DNA of 64,000 nt from Progne subis subis (lineage: Eukaryota > Chordata > Aves > Passeriformes > Hirundinidae), in NCBI GenBank assembly GCA_022316685.1, contig JAKJHU010000026.1, positions 5,270,501 through 5,334,500 of the forward strand, written 5' to 3'. Shown here piece after piece: positions 49,878 through 62,667 of this stretch. The notes beneath the pieces are model-generated. The model saw only the letters and a program-made list of their open reading frames with translations, was not told the DNA's origin and did not search any database. Both the position numbers and the translations under genes were made by a program. Every line of letters starts with the position of its first letter. Position 1 is the first letter of the stretch.

Positions 49878-51613
49878 TAGAAAGCGTCTGTTTACAGTTA
49901 GATCTGTACTTCAAGAGTTATAAATAGTGTAAAGTTTTTGATGAATGAGACAAAACATTTCAGGGAAAAAGCACATTCAAGAAGTTGAGTATGATTATGA
50001 ATAAGCCCTCTTTCCTCATCACAAGGCCCAGAGTAATACCTATTTAATATTTATACTAGATTCTTAAATTTAGAAAGCTGAGTTCTAGTCTAATTTTAAC
50101 TGATTTCTCATTGATGAGGTTTAAACATCTCAGTAGCTAAAAGTCATACAGACATTTTCAGGATGTCAGTAATTATATGTTCCTCATCCATTTGCCCATC
50201 ATGGATAATACCATATACTTTTAATGGCAACTGTGGCCTATATAAAGACTCCTCAAACTGATGTAGCATTTAATTGTTTTAAAAGCATAGAGAGAGTTTT
50301 GAAAAACTAGATACTAATGTACTGAAATTGCTATCTCAATAAGTATTTTGTCAATTTTTTAATCACAATTTTTTTTTTTTTTTTTTTGGTTTGCCAAGAT
50401 CTTTCCAGATTACTAATAATAACAATTGATATTTCAGGTATCCATGAAAATTCACAAAGGTGAAATAGGTGCAAAGGAGAGAAATCTCTGTTGATAGTCC
50501 AAGTATTATGTTCATTGCAATAATAAATTTGCTATAGAAACATATAAGATCAACTAAATTAGGCCTATAGATAATGATAACAATATAACGTATTAAAAAA
50601 AAGTTTAGGAGATGAAGTTAATAAATTCTCTATAAGAATAAAACCAGCATGCATTTCTGCAATTAATTAACACTGAGATAAATAAAAGTTAGTGAGTACA
50701 TTTTAATTCTCTTATTTCTTAATTTTTGAAGTGATGCAGATAAAGAAAAAAAAGTGAAATGGTTTAGAAGCATATCATTGCAAATTCTACAGTTTGCTTT
50801 CCAAACAAAAAGCAAAAGAAGGAATACATATGCTCATAGGTGACCAGATTGAGGAACATTTCCTGTTTAAGTATTGCATCACCGTCATGGCCCAGTAACT
50901 TGATGCTCTACCCACTTAACCATCTGCCCTATCCTTCATCCAACATATTAGCTCTTTAACTTCAGACATGAAATTTCTAACAAGTAGGGTTTCTTGTAAA
51001 TGTAGAATGTGTAACTATTATTTCTGCATAAAAAGATAAACATAATCATCCATTTTAGGTACATGAATTAGCTCTGATGCTATAAAAACTATAATTCTTA
51101 TGATGAGGCAAAATAATTAGAGGAATTTATGACAAGAAGGAACAGTAACTACACTTTCTCTCCATTTACAGTCACACCTGCTTAGAGATTAAATTGTATT
51201 TTTATGCTACATTAAAACAGCATTTTCTACAGGAATGCATTATGTTTCCACAAAGCAATTGCATATGCCTTTGTGAACTCAGCAGTATTTTGTGTTCTGC
51301 AGTAAGCACTTGTGTTAGTGTCAATTAACCTGTAATTCCACTTCCAAAAGAGGAAAAAGAAGAAGAAGAAAGTCACTCAGAGAAACCTCTATTCAATGTG
51401 AAGTTTGTTGTAAGTTTGTTGTGAGACTTTTGTCAGTCTTTGCAAGCTCCTGAATCAGGCAGATAAAACTATAATGTAGTGTTTGATCTGAATGCAACCT
51501 TCTATAATTGTCCCTTTCAGATGATTTGCAGCCTGGGAATACACATTTTTGTCTGAGCACTCAAGTGTTCCAGCTACTGTAACACCTATGCCAGTTTTGA
51601 TCATCAGATTTGA

Positions 51614-51617
<4 letters not shown>

Positions 51618-51665
<48 letters not shown>
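51618..51665. repeat. Poly-T, 48 nt
   Basis: Forty-eight consecutive T. A second run of exactly the same printed length lies 387 bp to the right. No flanking target duplication is clear. Confidence 0.95.
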
Positions 51666-52049
51666 CCATCTTAGTCTTGTCATTTTTGTAATGGCAAAAC
51701 AATTTTCCTCAGGAACCACTGATCATTATTTCTGTCAAATCTCTTCTACCATGTCACTGAATTTTTTTTCCTTTCAAGAAGTTAGAAAAACACCTGGATA
51801 TCACTAGGCTGTTCTTTCTCTTGGCATATCAGTCAAGTGAAAAGAATTGTAGTGTAGCATAGAGTGTGTAGCTACTATATTCACTATTAGATCTAACAGA
51901 GAAAATCAAATATGTTGTTTAATGTCTCCTAGAATCAAAAGAAACAGCAGGAGAACATCTGTTCTACAACTCTACATCTTGGGAAAAGGGATTATAAAGC
52001 TATTCTGTCTGGCTGGAGTGGCTTCAATAATTATGAAAGAACAGGGGTT

Positions 52050-52052
<3 letters not shown>

Positions 52053-52100
<48 letters not shown>
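52053..52100. repeat. Poly-T, 48 nt
   Basis: Forty-eight consecutive T, followed by an A run at 52158-52172. The sequences flanking this run and the 51.6-kb run are not alike, so they are separate events. Confidence 0.95.
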
Positions 52101-52105
<5 letters not shown>

Positions 52106-53349
52106 GTTGTGTAGGGTTTTGAACAGTTTGGTCAAGAATAGCTAACAATTTGAAGGGAAAAAAAAAAAAAAAGAGCCTTGTTGATCTTAACTGCTCAGAG
52201 TGCACTGGATACATGACAATGCCAAACCCAAAATGCCACCAGCAAGGTAATCATATGCATAAGTGGATTAATTTAACTGTTTAAAAATTTGTTAAAAAAA
52301 AAGTTAGTAGAAGTGATGATATAATATTTTGAAAGATCCTTATTGGCACCAGAGCTGTTCTGAAAAAATTTGACAGGCTCCCTCTTATATTCATAATGAA
52401 AATGACAATACTTTAGTCCTTACAATAGCTACTTTGGTGCATGATATACAGAGTTCATGTTGTCTTTTAAATCTGGATGATTACTTTCATTGACTTTAAG
52501 TATCAAGTGTTTAAAATAGATTAACAACACTGCAAATGCAAAAAACCTCCCATATATTATGCTCTAACACCATCAGCAATAAAATCTGATCTTAATAAGA
52601 GACTAACATTCAGAAATACGGTACCAAAAAGATTAAAACAACGTGGAGGACCCAGTAAAGGGTCTTGAATCAATAGAGCCTCTGAATGTATCTCTCTGAC
52701 TTACTTCCCACTCAGTGTTTGTGTTTGCAATTTGGTAATTTGTAGTTACCAAAGTCATTCTATTATTCATCTGATGGCAGATAAAGAATTTGGCAACTGC
52801 TTAAATATTATCAAAAAAGAAGTAACTGTCCAACTACAAGAATACTAAGAAGCCCAGAGCTAACCCAGCAAATTAATAAACACAAGAATCATAATAAATT
52901 TGAATTATTTGGCAACTAGCTTATTTACACATAGAGAGGAAAAACATTATGTATAGAAAGGCCCTGAACAATCAGATAATATTTTGTTCTAGGCAGAAGA
53001 TGAAAATAAATTACTTCCAGAAGATCTTTCCAGTCTGCACATTCTATGACTTCCCATGTAAGCTCACATGAATAATTAGTATCATAGCCTATACAGTACA
53101 TGTACATATACAGATTCAAAAAAAAAGAGACAGAAAACTGTGGTAGATCTTTGCAATTTGACAATCTAGTTAAAAGATCAGGATGCACCTCCCCTTCCCA
53201 AAAATCCTATTAATTACTTAATAGAAAAATTAAATCAGAACTGTGCAGGGGAGGTCTTATAATTACTTGCAAGAGGGTTTCCATTGCACAGTATTAATTG
53301 TCATTACAGCTATCTGTTGAAGAACAATTAGTTTAATGTCAAATACGTA

Positions 53350-53785
53350 GAATTATAGAATGGTTTAGGCTGAAAAGAACCTTAAAGACCATTTACTTCT
53401 GCCACGCCCCCCCCGCCGTGGACAGGGACACTTTCTGCTACATCAGGTTGTTCAGAGAACCATTCAACCTGGCCTTGAATATGGCTTTCTAGGGATGGGG
53501 CAGCCACTACTTCACTGGGCAACCTCTTCCAGTGTCTCTCCACCCTCACAGTAAAAAATATCTACTATCTAATATCATCTTAATATCTAATCCAAACTTA
53601 CTCTTTTTCAGTTAAAGGTTTTTACCCATTTTCTTACCAGATGCTGTTATAAAAAGTCCCACTCCAGCTTGCTTCTAGGCCCCCATAAGGTATTAAAAAG
53701 CTGATAAAACTTTTCCATGGAGTCTTCGCCAGGCTGAAAAATTTCAACTCTCTCAGCTTATCTTCCTGTTAAGTATTTTTGATAG
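53350..53785 (-). mobile_element. CR1 LINE 3' end, antisense
   Basis: Starts at the CR1 3' terminus (GAATTATAGAATGGTTTAGG), then ACCTTAAAGACCATTT, GGACAGGGACAC, CAGGTTGTTCAGAG, CAACCTGGCCTTGAA, CCAGTGTCTCTCCACCCTCACAG, AGTCCCACTCCAGCTTGC and GCCAGGCTGAAAAATTTCAACTCTC on the plus strand. It is truncated at about 53785. A CCCCCCCC run at 53407-53414 marks the usual C-rich spot of this UTR. Noncoding, moderately diverged. Confidence 0.95.
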
Positions 53786-56700
53786 TCTGTTTTGTTAAAT
53801 ATGACAATGAAGTTAAACTTCTCTATTTTTTAAAGGACAGTTTAATGTTTACTATATTAATGACCTGTTAAAAAATTATTCTCATTGAACATTCGTGCTA
53901 TGAGTGTAGGAAATGTGAATGAGAGAAACCAAATGGGTTGGAATACTTCCCAAAAGTACTGAGAAGACTTCTCTTGGCCATGTTTTTTATGAAGAACAAA
54001 AGCTAAAGATGTTAAATTGTTGAGTTCCACATCTTATTTTATGGTATCAAAACACCACAGAATGCATTGTGGAAAGCCAGATAACAACGCAAAGCTTCCA
54101 CAAGATTTCCATGTAATGCAACGGCATGAGGAAAAACCTTTAAACCATCAAAGCATTTACTTAATTTTGGAGGAGTGATTCTATGTATTATATTATCTAG
54201 ATATAACTTAAATAGCAGCCTTGATGATGTTTTACACATATGACTTACAATTTCACAATTACAATTTTACTAGGAGCAAATGAATCTAAGAAACATGGCT
54301 ATTTCCTTCTGCATCTAAACACAAAAATAATTTTAAGCCAAAAATCTATCTTACCAAGTCTGAAGCATTAAAATGATAACTGATCCTTTCTTTATATAAT
54401 CAGGGTTACAAAATATCCTAGTTTTCCCGAACATTTCTCTGTCCTACAATTCTGTCCTGAGAGGAGAGGAAGGGGGAAAAAAAGAAAAAAAAAAAAAAAA
54501 AGATTTTTGAAGAACATTGGTGACATAAAGTTTGGCAGAAAACTGTTTCTGTGATTAGGCTGAAGGACATATGGAACTCCCACACACATCCATTACAAAT
54601 GAAGTACATTTATGAAGACTTCCAAAGTGTTCCAGATGCCTCAGACTTGAATGCCCTTGTAGTTCACAAGAAGTTCCTGACAGAAATATTGAACAATATG
54701 TAGGAAGATTTTGATGTCTAAAATCATCCTAGGGCGCTTTTTCAATCACCTAGACAAGGAGAGCTTGTGTAGATAAAAAACAAGGGAAATGTACCATCTC
54801 CAAATGCAGCTGCTTAAAAGGAAATACCTGTACATGGAAATAAATACTTGTGACTAATAGCTCTGTGCAAGATCTTCGGGTTGAGAGGTTTATCTTGATC
54901 AGGGCATCAGTAAGAACGCAGAACTGACAGAAGGCAAGTTCCACCAGATTCTTTGGTGCTGAATGACCTCTGAACAACTCAGGGAGACAGAGACAACAGA
55001 AGCTCTTCTGAGTCAAAGAATAAAGAACTAAAAACCTCAGTGAACATAACAGGAGTTAGGGAGCTGGTAAGGATCTGACAGTTCTTCACTATGTGCTTCA
55101 CTAGTATTTCAAATATCACAGCTGGTTTCACATGCACAGATCATAGTAAATTAAATTCTTTAGTTGTACTTCCTAATCAAAAATTGGGAGAGAAAAAAAA
55201 AGTTAGAAAGGTTAATGCCCCGACACCCAGCAGCTTGCAAAAGCAGGGTAGGGCTTTTCTGAGGCCAGGTCCGTATCTCTAACTGAGGACAAAAACTGGA
55301 GACTAAAAAGACTCAGTCTCAGGGGGAGGAGTGCATGCCCACCAGTGGATTACCACCATGACAGATTGACCAGCGCTGTCGGAAGCAAGGCTGGTGATAT
55401 CTTTCTTTTTCTCTGTCCCTATCACTATCTTTCTTTTTCTCTTCCTCTTCCCTTCTGTGAGAGCAAATGTATGTTGGTTTGATACTGTTCATTGCAAGTT
55501 TTGCTCAGTCTCAAATTCAAATCTGTTCAGTTGTTGCCAATATTGTTATATTTGCAAAGACCACTGGATAAACATTATTATCCCACCTGTTACTGCACAG
55601 GAAGAACTGAGGCAGCCTTTTTCCCATCGGGTGGGATGTGACAAAAAATAACAATTTTTTTGCATTCTTGGAAATCCTCAGTGCATAGAAATTCTGAATA
55701 AAATTTCCCAAGAGTCATATTAGTAACAACAATAATGACAAAACCCAATAAAAAACCAAACAAAACAAAAACAAAACAACAAAAACCCAAACCAAACAAG
55801 CAAACAAACAAACAAACAAATCAAATACATTTCCAAAACCTATAACACAGGTCATATTTTAACTTTATCATTTGGAAAGTTTACCATGCTCTTAGAAGAT
55901 ACTAAATGCTAGATTCTGCAGCATAAAATTAAACATAACAAGACATGATAAAACTGAAAGATATAACCAGTATATTTTGCAGGTTAATAAGAGCAGGACA
56001 AGGGTCAAAGTTAGAACTCACAGAGAGCAATTAAGCTTTTTTCCATGTATAGAGCCTATGTAGAACCTTATGAAGCAACAATATCATTTACATTAGCTTT
56101 CTTTCTTTGATTCCTAAAAATTATTATTCTTTCTCTGCAAAAAGGAAGGATTTTATTTATTTGTATTCTATTTATTTTAAGTAAGTGCTATCAATCCATT
56201 AAGCAGAGTAACTATGAAAGTACCACAGACTGTGACACTTTACAAAACGTGGCTTCTATTTCTGCTTCATTTATGAATTACTCTAGAATAAAAAGAGGTG
56301 TTCTTTGCCATCTGATTCTTTAACTTGACATCAGCTTGAATTATCTTTTACCAATTGTCCTCTGCAGTCTTGTCCCCGCTTAATCTGTTTTTTCTAATAT
56401 TTGAACCTTGATTATCTAATTTTCTGAATAACTTAAATCCTTGAGTCTCAATTCTAACGCTCTAAATGCTCTTTCCTGCCCTTTTCTTTATTGCCTCATT
56501 TCCTTAATACCTTTCTCATAATGAGCTCCTAAGAATTGCACACTATATTTCAAATGTTGTGGTAATCATTGCTGTCTTTTTCAGTGCCAAATAATATCTT
56601 TTATTTAATTCTCAGGTAACACTTATTTTATTTTAGAGTCAAAGATATTACTTCAGATTGTTAATTTTTCTTTTTCAATGAGGTGTAGATCCTGATGCTT

Positions 56701-56825
56701 TTAGTCATACGGAATGTAAACTTCATTGTTCAAATGCTGCCTCTCCTTTGAGATGGGAGACTAACAGAAATAATTTGTAATATTTTAGGTTTTTGAGATT
56801 TAGAATATTTATAGTGTAATCAGAT
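53786..56825. other. AT-rich single-copy DNA, no gene seen
   Basis: Includes an A-rich purine tract at 54473-54502, a pyrimidine-rich patch at 55400-55455 and the A/C tract at 55740-55825. No gene recognised. Confidence 0.6.
55740..55825. repeat. A/C tract with (CAAA)n
   Basis: Plus strand almost only A and C, ending in five CAAA units. Confidence 0.95.
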
Positions 56826-57085
56826 TTCCTTGTTTTGGCTTGGCTGGGAAAAAAAATAACTTCCATTTTAGTTGCTGGTGCAGTGCTTTGCTTTAGATTC
56901 AGTGTGTGAATAATGTTGATAATGCTGATGTGTTGGTGGTTGTTATGTAGCGCTTACTCTGAACCAAGAACTTTTCAATATCCTACTCTGCCAGTGAGGA
57001 GCTGTACAAGAAGCTGGGAAGGGCCAGGACAGCTGACCTAATGTGTCCAAAGGGGTATTCCATGTCATAGAACATAGAAAATGAG
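56826..57085 (+). mobile_element. Avian ERVL-like LTR, 5' (U3) fragment
   Basis: The order of blocks follows the start of a common avian LTR: TTGTTTTGGCTTGGCTGGG, TAACTTCCATTTTAGTTGC, GGTGCAGTGCTTTGC, GAATAATGTTGATAATG, ACAAGAAGCTGGGA, CCAGGACAGCTGACC, AAAGGGGTATTCCATG. It is cut at about 57085, so it holds only U3. It may be the same general family as the fragment at 40370-41065, which holds mainly the other end. Confidence 0.7.
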
Positions 57086-60000
57086 TGGTACTTTGTTGCC
57101 AGCTAGTGTTAAACTGCAGCAGCATATATCATCTCAAATTTTCTGAATTTCTAGCTCTCCAGATTTCTGCCAGCATAGTAAGTGGTTTGTGCAAGTGCGG
57201 ATGTACTCACATGTAGGATTACTGTAATCCCTAAAGCTGATCCTCTTGATTTTAACTTCCACTGCCTGGGGGTCATACTGTATTTTTTGACTATGCAGTG
57301 CAATATCCCAACAAAAGAAAATCTGCTGGAGAGCTATTGCAAAGAAGTGCAATAGAAATGCGAAAATCAGAGTATATGGAAAATAATAGGAATGTCCTCA
57401 TGTGGAAAAAACAGAAAGAACAAACTGAAGAGGACGATCAATAAGTATGACTTGTATTGATGGCACTGAGGTGCATAAATGATGGACAAATATCCCAGAA
57501 CACCTTGGGACAATGAGGTTAGGAAATGTAAGACAAATTAAAACCAGGAAAAGCCAACACTCAGATTAAACAAAAGATTAAACTGTAAGAGATGCCACAA
57601 TGAAGTTGTAAAACAGAGTAGGGGACACCCGAACAGGGAGAAAAAGCACAGTGAGTTCTGATGAATCAGACAAACAAAGAAAAGACTGAAGTCATTTCAA
57701 CTTGTAGGTGGCAGTAAAAGTCAGACCAGAAACCTGCACATGCTGCCTTGGCCTTCTAGCTCCCTGTGTAACTGTAAATATGTCTCAGCTTTTCTCTTCC
57801 TCCCACAACTCATTCCAGCTTCAATTTCTGGAGCAATGGGAGCAAATGCAGCAACAGCCTGATAGGCTTGGGTGTATTTTCCCCCAATTTAGTAACCTTG
57901 CCTATTATACTTCTGTTTGACTACCCTGCATGCAAGAAGTCTTCAATCTAAGCTCACTCAATTTTTTTCTAAAATATTTCCTTCCATCAATATAAAAAAA
58001 AAGACATCTCCAAACTCAAAGTAATTGTCTGTTAAAAGTGTCAGTGCTTCATGATATTTACAATGCAATGGTGCATGAAATAAACAAAGAAAATAAATAC
58101 TTAAAAGGGACCTGTACTGGTTTTGAGGACCATACAGAGACGATTCAGCCAAAGTGCCTAGAATAAAACTCTCTCCTTTTAGAGGTCTCCTCTGGGATTC
58201 TTTTCGTGTGCTCCCTGCTTATCCCTTCCAAGTCTTCTTTCTCTCCCCAGATCTAATACGAATTTTGTAATTCTTTCAAAGAAGAAATCACCACCACATC
58301 CTGGGAACACTTTAAAGGGCCTTCTTCCCATGTTTTCTGATTTGCTTATTGTCTGAGAAATTCAGCATATTGTGTGCTTTCTGCTTTGATGACCCTTTAA
58401 ATCTTTCTTTAAACATAGAGTTTGCACATGTCTAGCAGCTCCTTCACAGTCTGACAGTGTGCAATAGATTTCTGAATAATTAGCTATGCCGGCTAAAACC
58501 TTCTCAAAGAAACAATAGCTCAAATAAGCAGCATTTGAGTCAATGCACATCCAAAACCGATCATGGATTAGGGTGATCAGTAAGCACAACATATCCATCA
58601 GATCAGGTATTACACCTTTTAAACCCACGCCTGCTTTTGACTGTATTAAAATAACTAATTCTACACAGTGCATGTCTCCAAACAGCACTGTATGACAAGG
58701 ATATATATGCCATTTCCTAGCAAACTAATTGTTATGGTGTATCTTGTATCCATCTTGAAAAATATCAAAACAACCATCTTCAATATCTCTACTCAGTTCT
58801 ATACAGAGGGCATGTAAGAAACATGTCCTGAGAAGAAAATAGGAGTGTAAAAAGCAATATTCAAGAACTGGTTTGGATATATAAGAAGATTTTTTCATAT
58901 CTTTCTCTCTCTCTCTTTTTTTTTTTTTTCCCTACAGAGAAACAAAACTGACCTAGGAACAAACTCAGAAAATTTAGCACAACTATATAGACTTTCATTT
59001 TTACTGAAGAGTATTTCCACATCAGTTCCTTACTGTCACTTCACATGATTTCCCATCAGACTGGAAAGTCAGACAGAATACCTATGAATTTTACATTAGC
59101 CCAGTACCTTCTAGGACTACATTTTATCAGAGCCAAATCTGATCAGGAAATCGCATTCTTCACTAAGAATGTGTCCCAATCTTGTTTTGTACTTTTTCAG
59201 CCTGGTCTCATGAATAGATTAGACAGTCCAAACTGTGCGGATGCATGAGGAAAGGTTCTAGGCACTTTACTGCTATTTCTGTTCCCTATCACTAGACACA
59301 AAAGCAGTACTAGATTTCCCTCGTTCTCTGGGGTGAATACCATCCGCTCAACAATGCATTACACTATTGATAAAAAATATCAAGGGGGTGGGGGAAAATC
59401 ACATATTGCATGATCTTTTAATACCTGTACCATTTTTATGGTAATGTACCCCTCCAGATATTTACAGATTAAACGGTAACAGATCACTCTGTGACTGACA
59501 GATAACAACTAGAACAATTACCTATATGGCACTGAGATGCATAAATAAAATTATCCTATCATCTATGTCAGCAAGACATATTCCTAAATGAAATGTTAAA
59601 AAGGGCATTTCCTATTCTTCATCTCTTCTTGTGCTGCATTCACTAGTGCTTTTTCTCAGGCCTTGCAGGAGAGCACCTTATGATTAACCAGGCTGTAAAA
59701 AGCTGAGTTACTCCTCAATTCCCTTCTATTGGATTTTTGGAGGGTAGGTTTGAAGATCTTTGCAGGGATGTACTAAAGGACTGTTATCTGCAGCACAGTG
59801 GCTTAAACTCCAATTTTCCTGCAAAGCATGGTGTTATCAGACAGGACCAAAAGTTGAACTCATATGTTTGCCCTTAGTCCAAGATAAGCCAGCATGAAGA
59901 CATTAATACATTTAGATGAGATTTTTCATAAGTGAGCAGGACTCATTTAAAAGCCCAGTTAAAATTTGCAGTGAAAAAATGTGTGGCAGCTGAAGGCATT

Positions 60001-60230
60001 TACATGACTCGGGATAGAACATAAGGGCATGAGTATCACATTAAATTATCCACAGAGATTTCAGTAGGAAACATACTTTAGGATGTGCTGCATCTTGAAC
60101 AGTTTACTGCCTACCTTTCACAATGCCTTTTAGATACAGTAAGTAATTTAAGGGAGAGAGTGCTCAAATCAAATAGTCTTTTAAAGCAAAATGAACTTTC
60201 AATTTGTATCAATGAACTTGAACCAGACCA

Positions 60231-60266
60231 GAAGGAAGGAAGGAAGGAGAGAAGGAAGGAAAGAAA
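60231..60266. repeat. (GGAA)n microsatellite
   Basis: GGAA units with one GAGA interruption, all purine on the plus strand; an ETS-type core repeated several times. Confidence 0.9.
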
Positions 60267-60348
60267 ACCCCCAAAAACACCACCAACAAAAATCTGAAGC
60301 AGATTTACAAGAAACTCCACATAAATTCTATAAAATTCTACGTGTGGG

Positions 60349-60420
60349 AAAAAAAAAAAAAAAAAAAAAACCAACAAAAAAAAAAAAAAAAAAAAAAACC
60401 AAAAAAAACCAAAAAAACAC
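60349..60420. repeat. A-rich tract with CC interruptions
   Basis: Two A runs of about 22 and 23 nt separated by CCAAC, then AAACC units. Confidence 0.95.
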
Positions 60421-62286
60421 ATCACAGTTGGTTAGAATGCAAAATACATATGTCAGTTATTGTACTTAGGTTGTACTAATTTTCAACAGTTTATAAGTGA
60501 ACTTGAGGTCTTTTTATGGGGAGTTTTAGCCTGTTTTTTTTTTTTTCTTTTAATTTAAAATTTATATTCCTTTGATATGTGAAATTATTATGGTTTTGTT
60601 ATCATCCCCAATTGGAATAAAATGTCAAAATACTGAAAACTGATAAGTTAAGATAAATGAATGTTAAAAGACAGAAGCCTCATTTATTTTAAAAACATTT
60701 GTACATTCCATATAATTTCATTTCTGCAGTTAGAATTATTTTAATTTTCAACTGCATTGACACTAAGTCTTGGTAGTGGTTTACACCAGATGTAGTTCAT
60801 TTTCTTTCACGCGCACAAGACAAAACAAAGAACATTACTGTATTGAATATATACATTCTGTATTTTTAATATAACCCAAAAGACTACCATGACTACACAT
60901 AATTGCTAATTTACTAACCCATTTTTAATTTATTTGCAAAAGCTTATGTGAGACTGAGAGCTCCTTGTGGTGTCCAGTGAAGATAATATAGTCCCATTGA
61001 TAGCAATGATCTTTGGATGACTTTCTGTTCTCACCAGTTATTTGGAGAGAACATGAATTCTCAGATGTCGTTCTGAGATCTCCCCCATGTAGAAGAAACA
61101 GCTTCAGATCATCTCATGAATTATAGCAGTTCCAATAATAAGTGCTGGCCCTGCTTCAAGAGGCAAAATTTTGGAAAACAGTCTGTCTCACTAAGTGCTT
61201 AAACTCAGTTTTCAGTAGCCTGTGCCAAACAATCTATTTTGCATAAATTGAACTGAAGTTCTCCAAGGAGATTTTCTGTTTATGTTCCCTAGAGATTTTA
61301 TAGCTGCCAGCTCAGTCCATGTCAAATTTACAGATAAGGGTATGACAGTCAAGTATGAAGCTAGTTCATCTCAGAAATAAGGGAAAGACCTCAGTTTTTC
61401 ATTCCAGTTCCTTGTGATAATTCAGCCTCAGAATTATGAAAATTCAGCATGGGGATGTGAAAGAAGGACAATATAGTTCTAAATCCTTGTGAATTCTGCT
61501 TTAACATTGACAGTTCTCTGGTCTTCTTATCCTTTAGTAAATTGCTTTTCTCAGTCTTTTCATTTCTCTACATATTTAGTAGAAATAAAATCTTTCCTCC
61601 ACTGCACCTTACTCTGCTTTATTCACTTTCAGTTTTTCACTATATATTGCATGGCTTCACACAGGCATATAATTTTCATCTCTGTATACATCCTTCAAAC
61701 TCTTTGCTGACAGGACAAATTTGTTAATTTCTTGTGAATAAATAGCTAATTACACATAAATTTGAATTACACATAAAGCATAGATAACTGTAAGCTTCCA
61801 GTGCCAAGTGTTTCCCTTCTGCAATTATTTATGCAGAGTGACACTGACTTCCTCAGAAAAGGCACATGGTGTTTCTACATGCAGCCTACTTAGATAACAT
61901 TATCAAATGTTCAAAGACATTTTTATACTTTGTTCCTGTTGGAACAGTCAATACGTGCAGCATAGAGATATAACAAGTTATGGACAGCTTACACTCTCTC
62001 CCAGCCTATGTATCTATCCAAAAGCTTTAAAGAGGGCAAGGCTGATCCTTCTTCAATCCTCTGGAAAGCAGACTCTCCTAAAATAATATATAAATCACTA
62101 AACCTGTACCTTAGATGCACTTTACACTATGCTTGTAAACTGATCAGTCACAATCACTTTTTGTGTCAACTTCCCTATGTTTGATATATATAATGTCTCT
62201 AGAAAAAATCTGTAAATTGCTATTACAGCTCCATGCCAGCACCATATAACTACTCATAACTGGACAGGTGCTCTATGAAACTACTG

Positions 62287-62288
62287 AA

Positions 62289-62322
<34 letters not shown>

Positions 62323-62375
62323 AAACAAACAAACAACAACAACAAAAAACAAAAAAAAAAAAAACAAAACAAAAC
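62287..62375. repeat. A/C-only (CAAA)n and (CAA)n tract
   Basis: Plus strand of A and C only for about 89 bp, 290 bp before the CR1 that carries the GA array. Confidence 0.95.
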
Positions 62376-62667
62376 TATTGTCAATTCTTAACACTGACAA
62401 AATATATTCTTTAAATTGACTTTTAAAGTGCTATCCAAATGCAAGCTCTAATACAGCAAATGGTTCTGAGAAGAAAAGCCCTGATTTCTACAAACAAACA
62501 AACAAAAAGCCAGAGCCTTTGAGCTTAGGGAAGCTGGGAAAAGGGAAAATCAGGCACTTCAAATATCTCTGGTTACATTTTCATACACTAACTTGTTACT
62601 TTTATGTGCACGGGGTACATTATGATAAACAAGTTCATTCAGTGGTGAAAGTTTTGTTAACTTTTGA

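Larger units (their letters stand above)
48229..53349. other. AT-rich single-copy DNA, no gene seen
   Basis: About 5.1 kb without a recognised gene or transposon, apart from the simple tracts listed separately. A T run lies at 50371-50387 and an AAG patch near 51355-51372. The section 53230-53345 is a compact mixed-AT stretch without repeats. Confidence 0.6.
57086..62667. other. Single-copy DNA, no gene seen
   Basis: About 5.6 kb with no recognised gene, apart from the simple tracts listed separately. A CT-plus-T tract lies at 58904-58930 and a T run at 60534-60546. A minus-strand frame of 108 codons (58362-58688) has protein-like composition but I do not recognise it. Confidence 0.6.
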
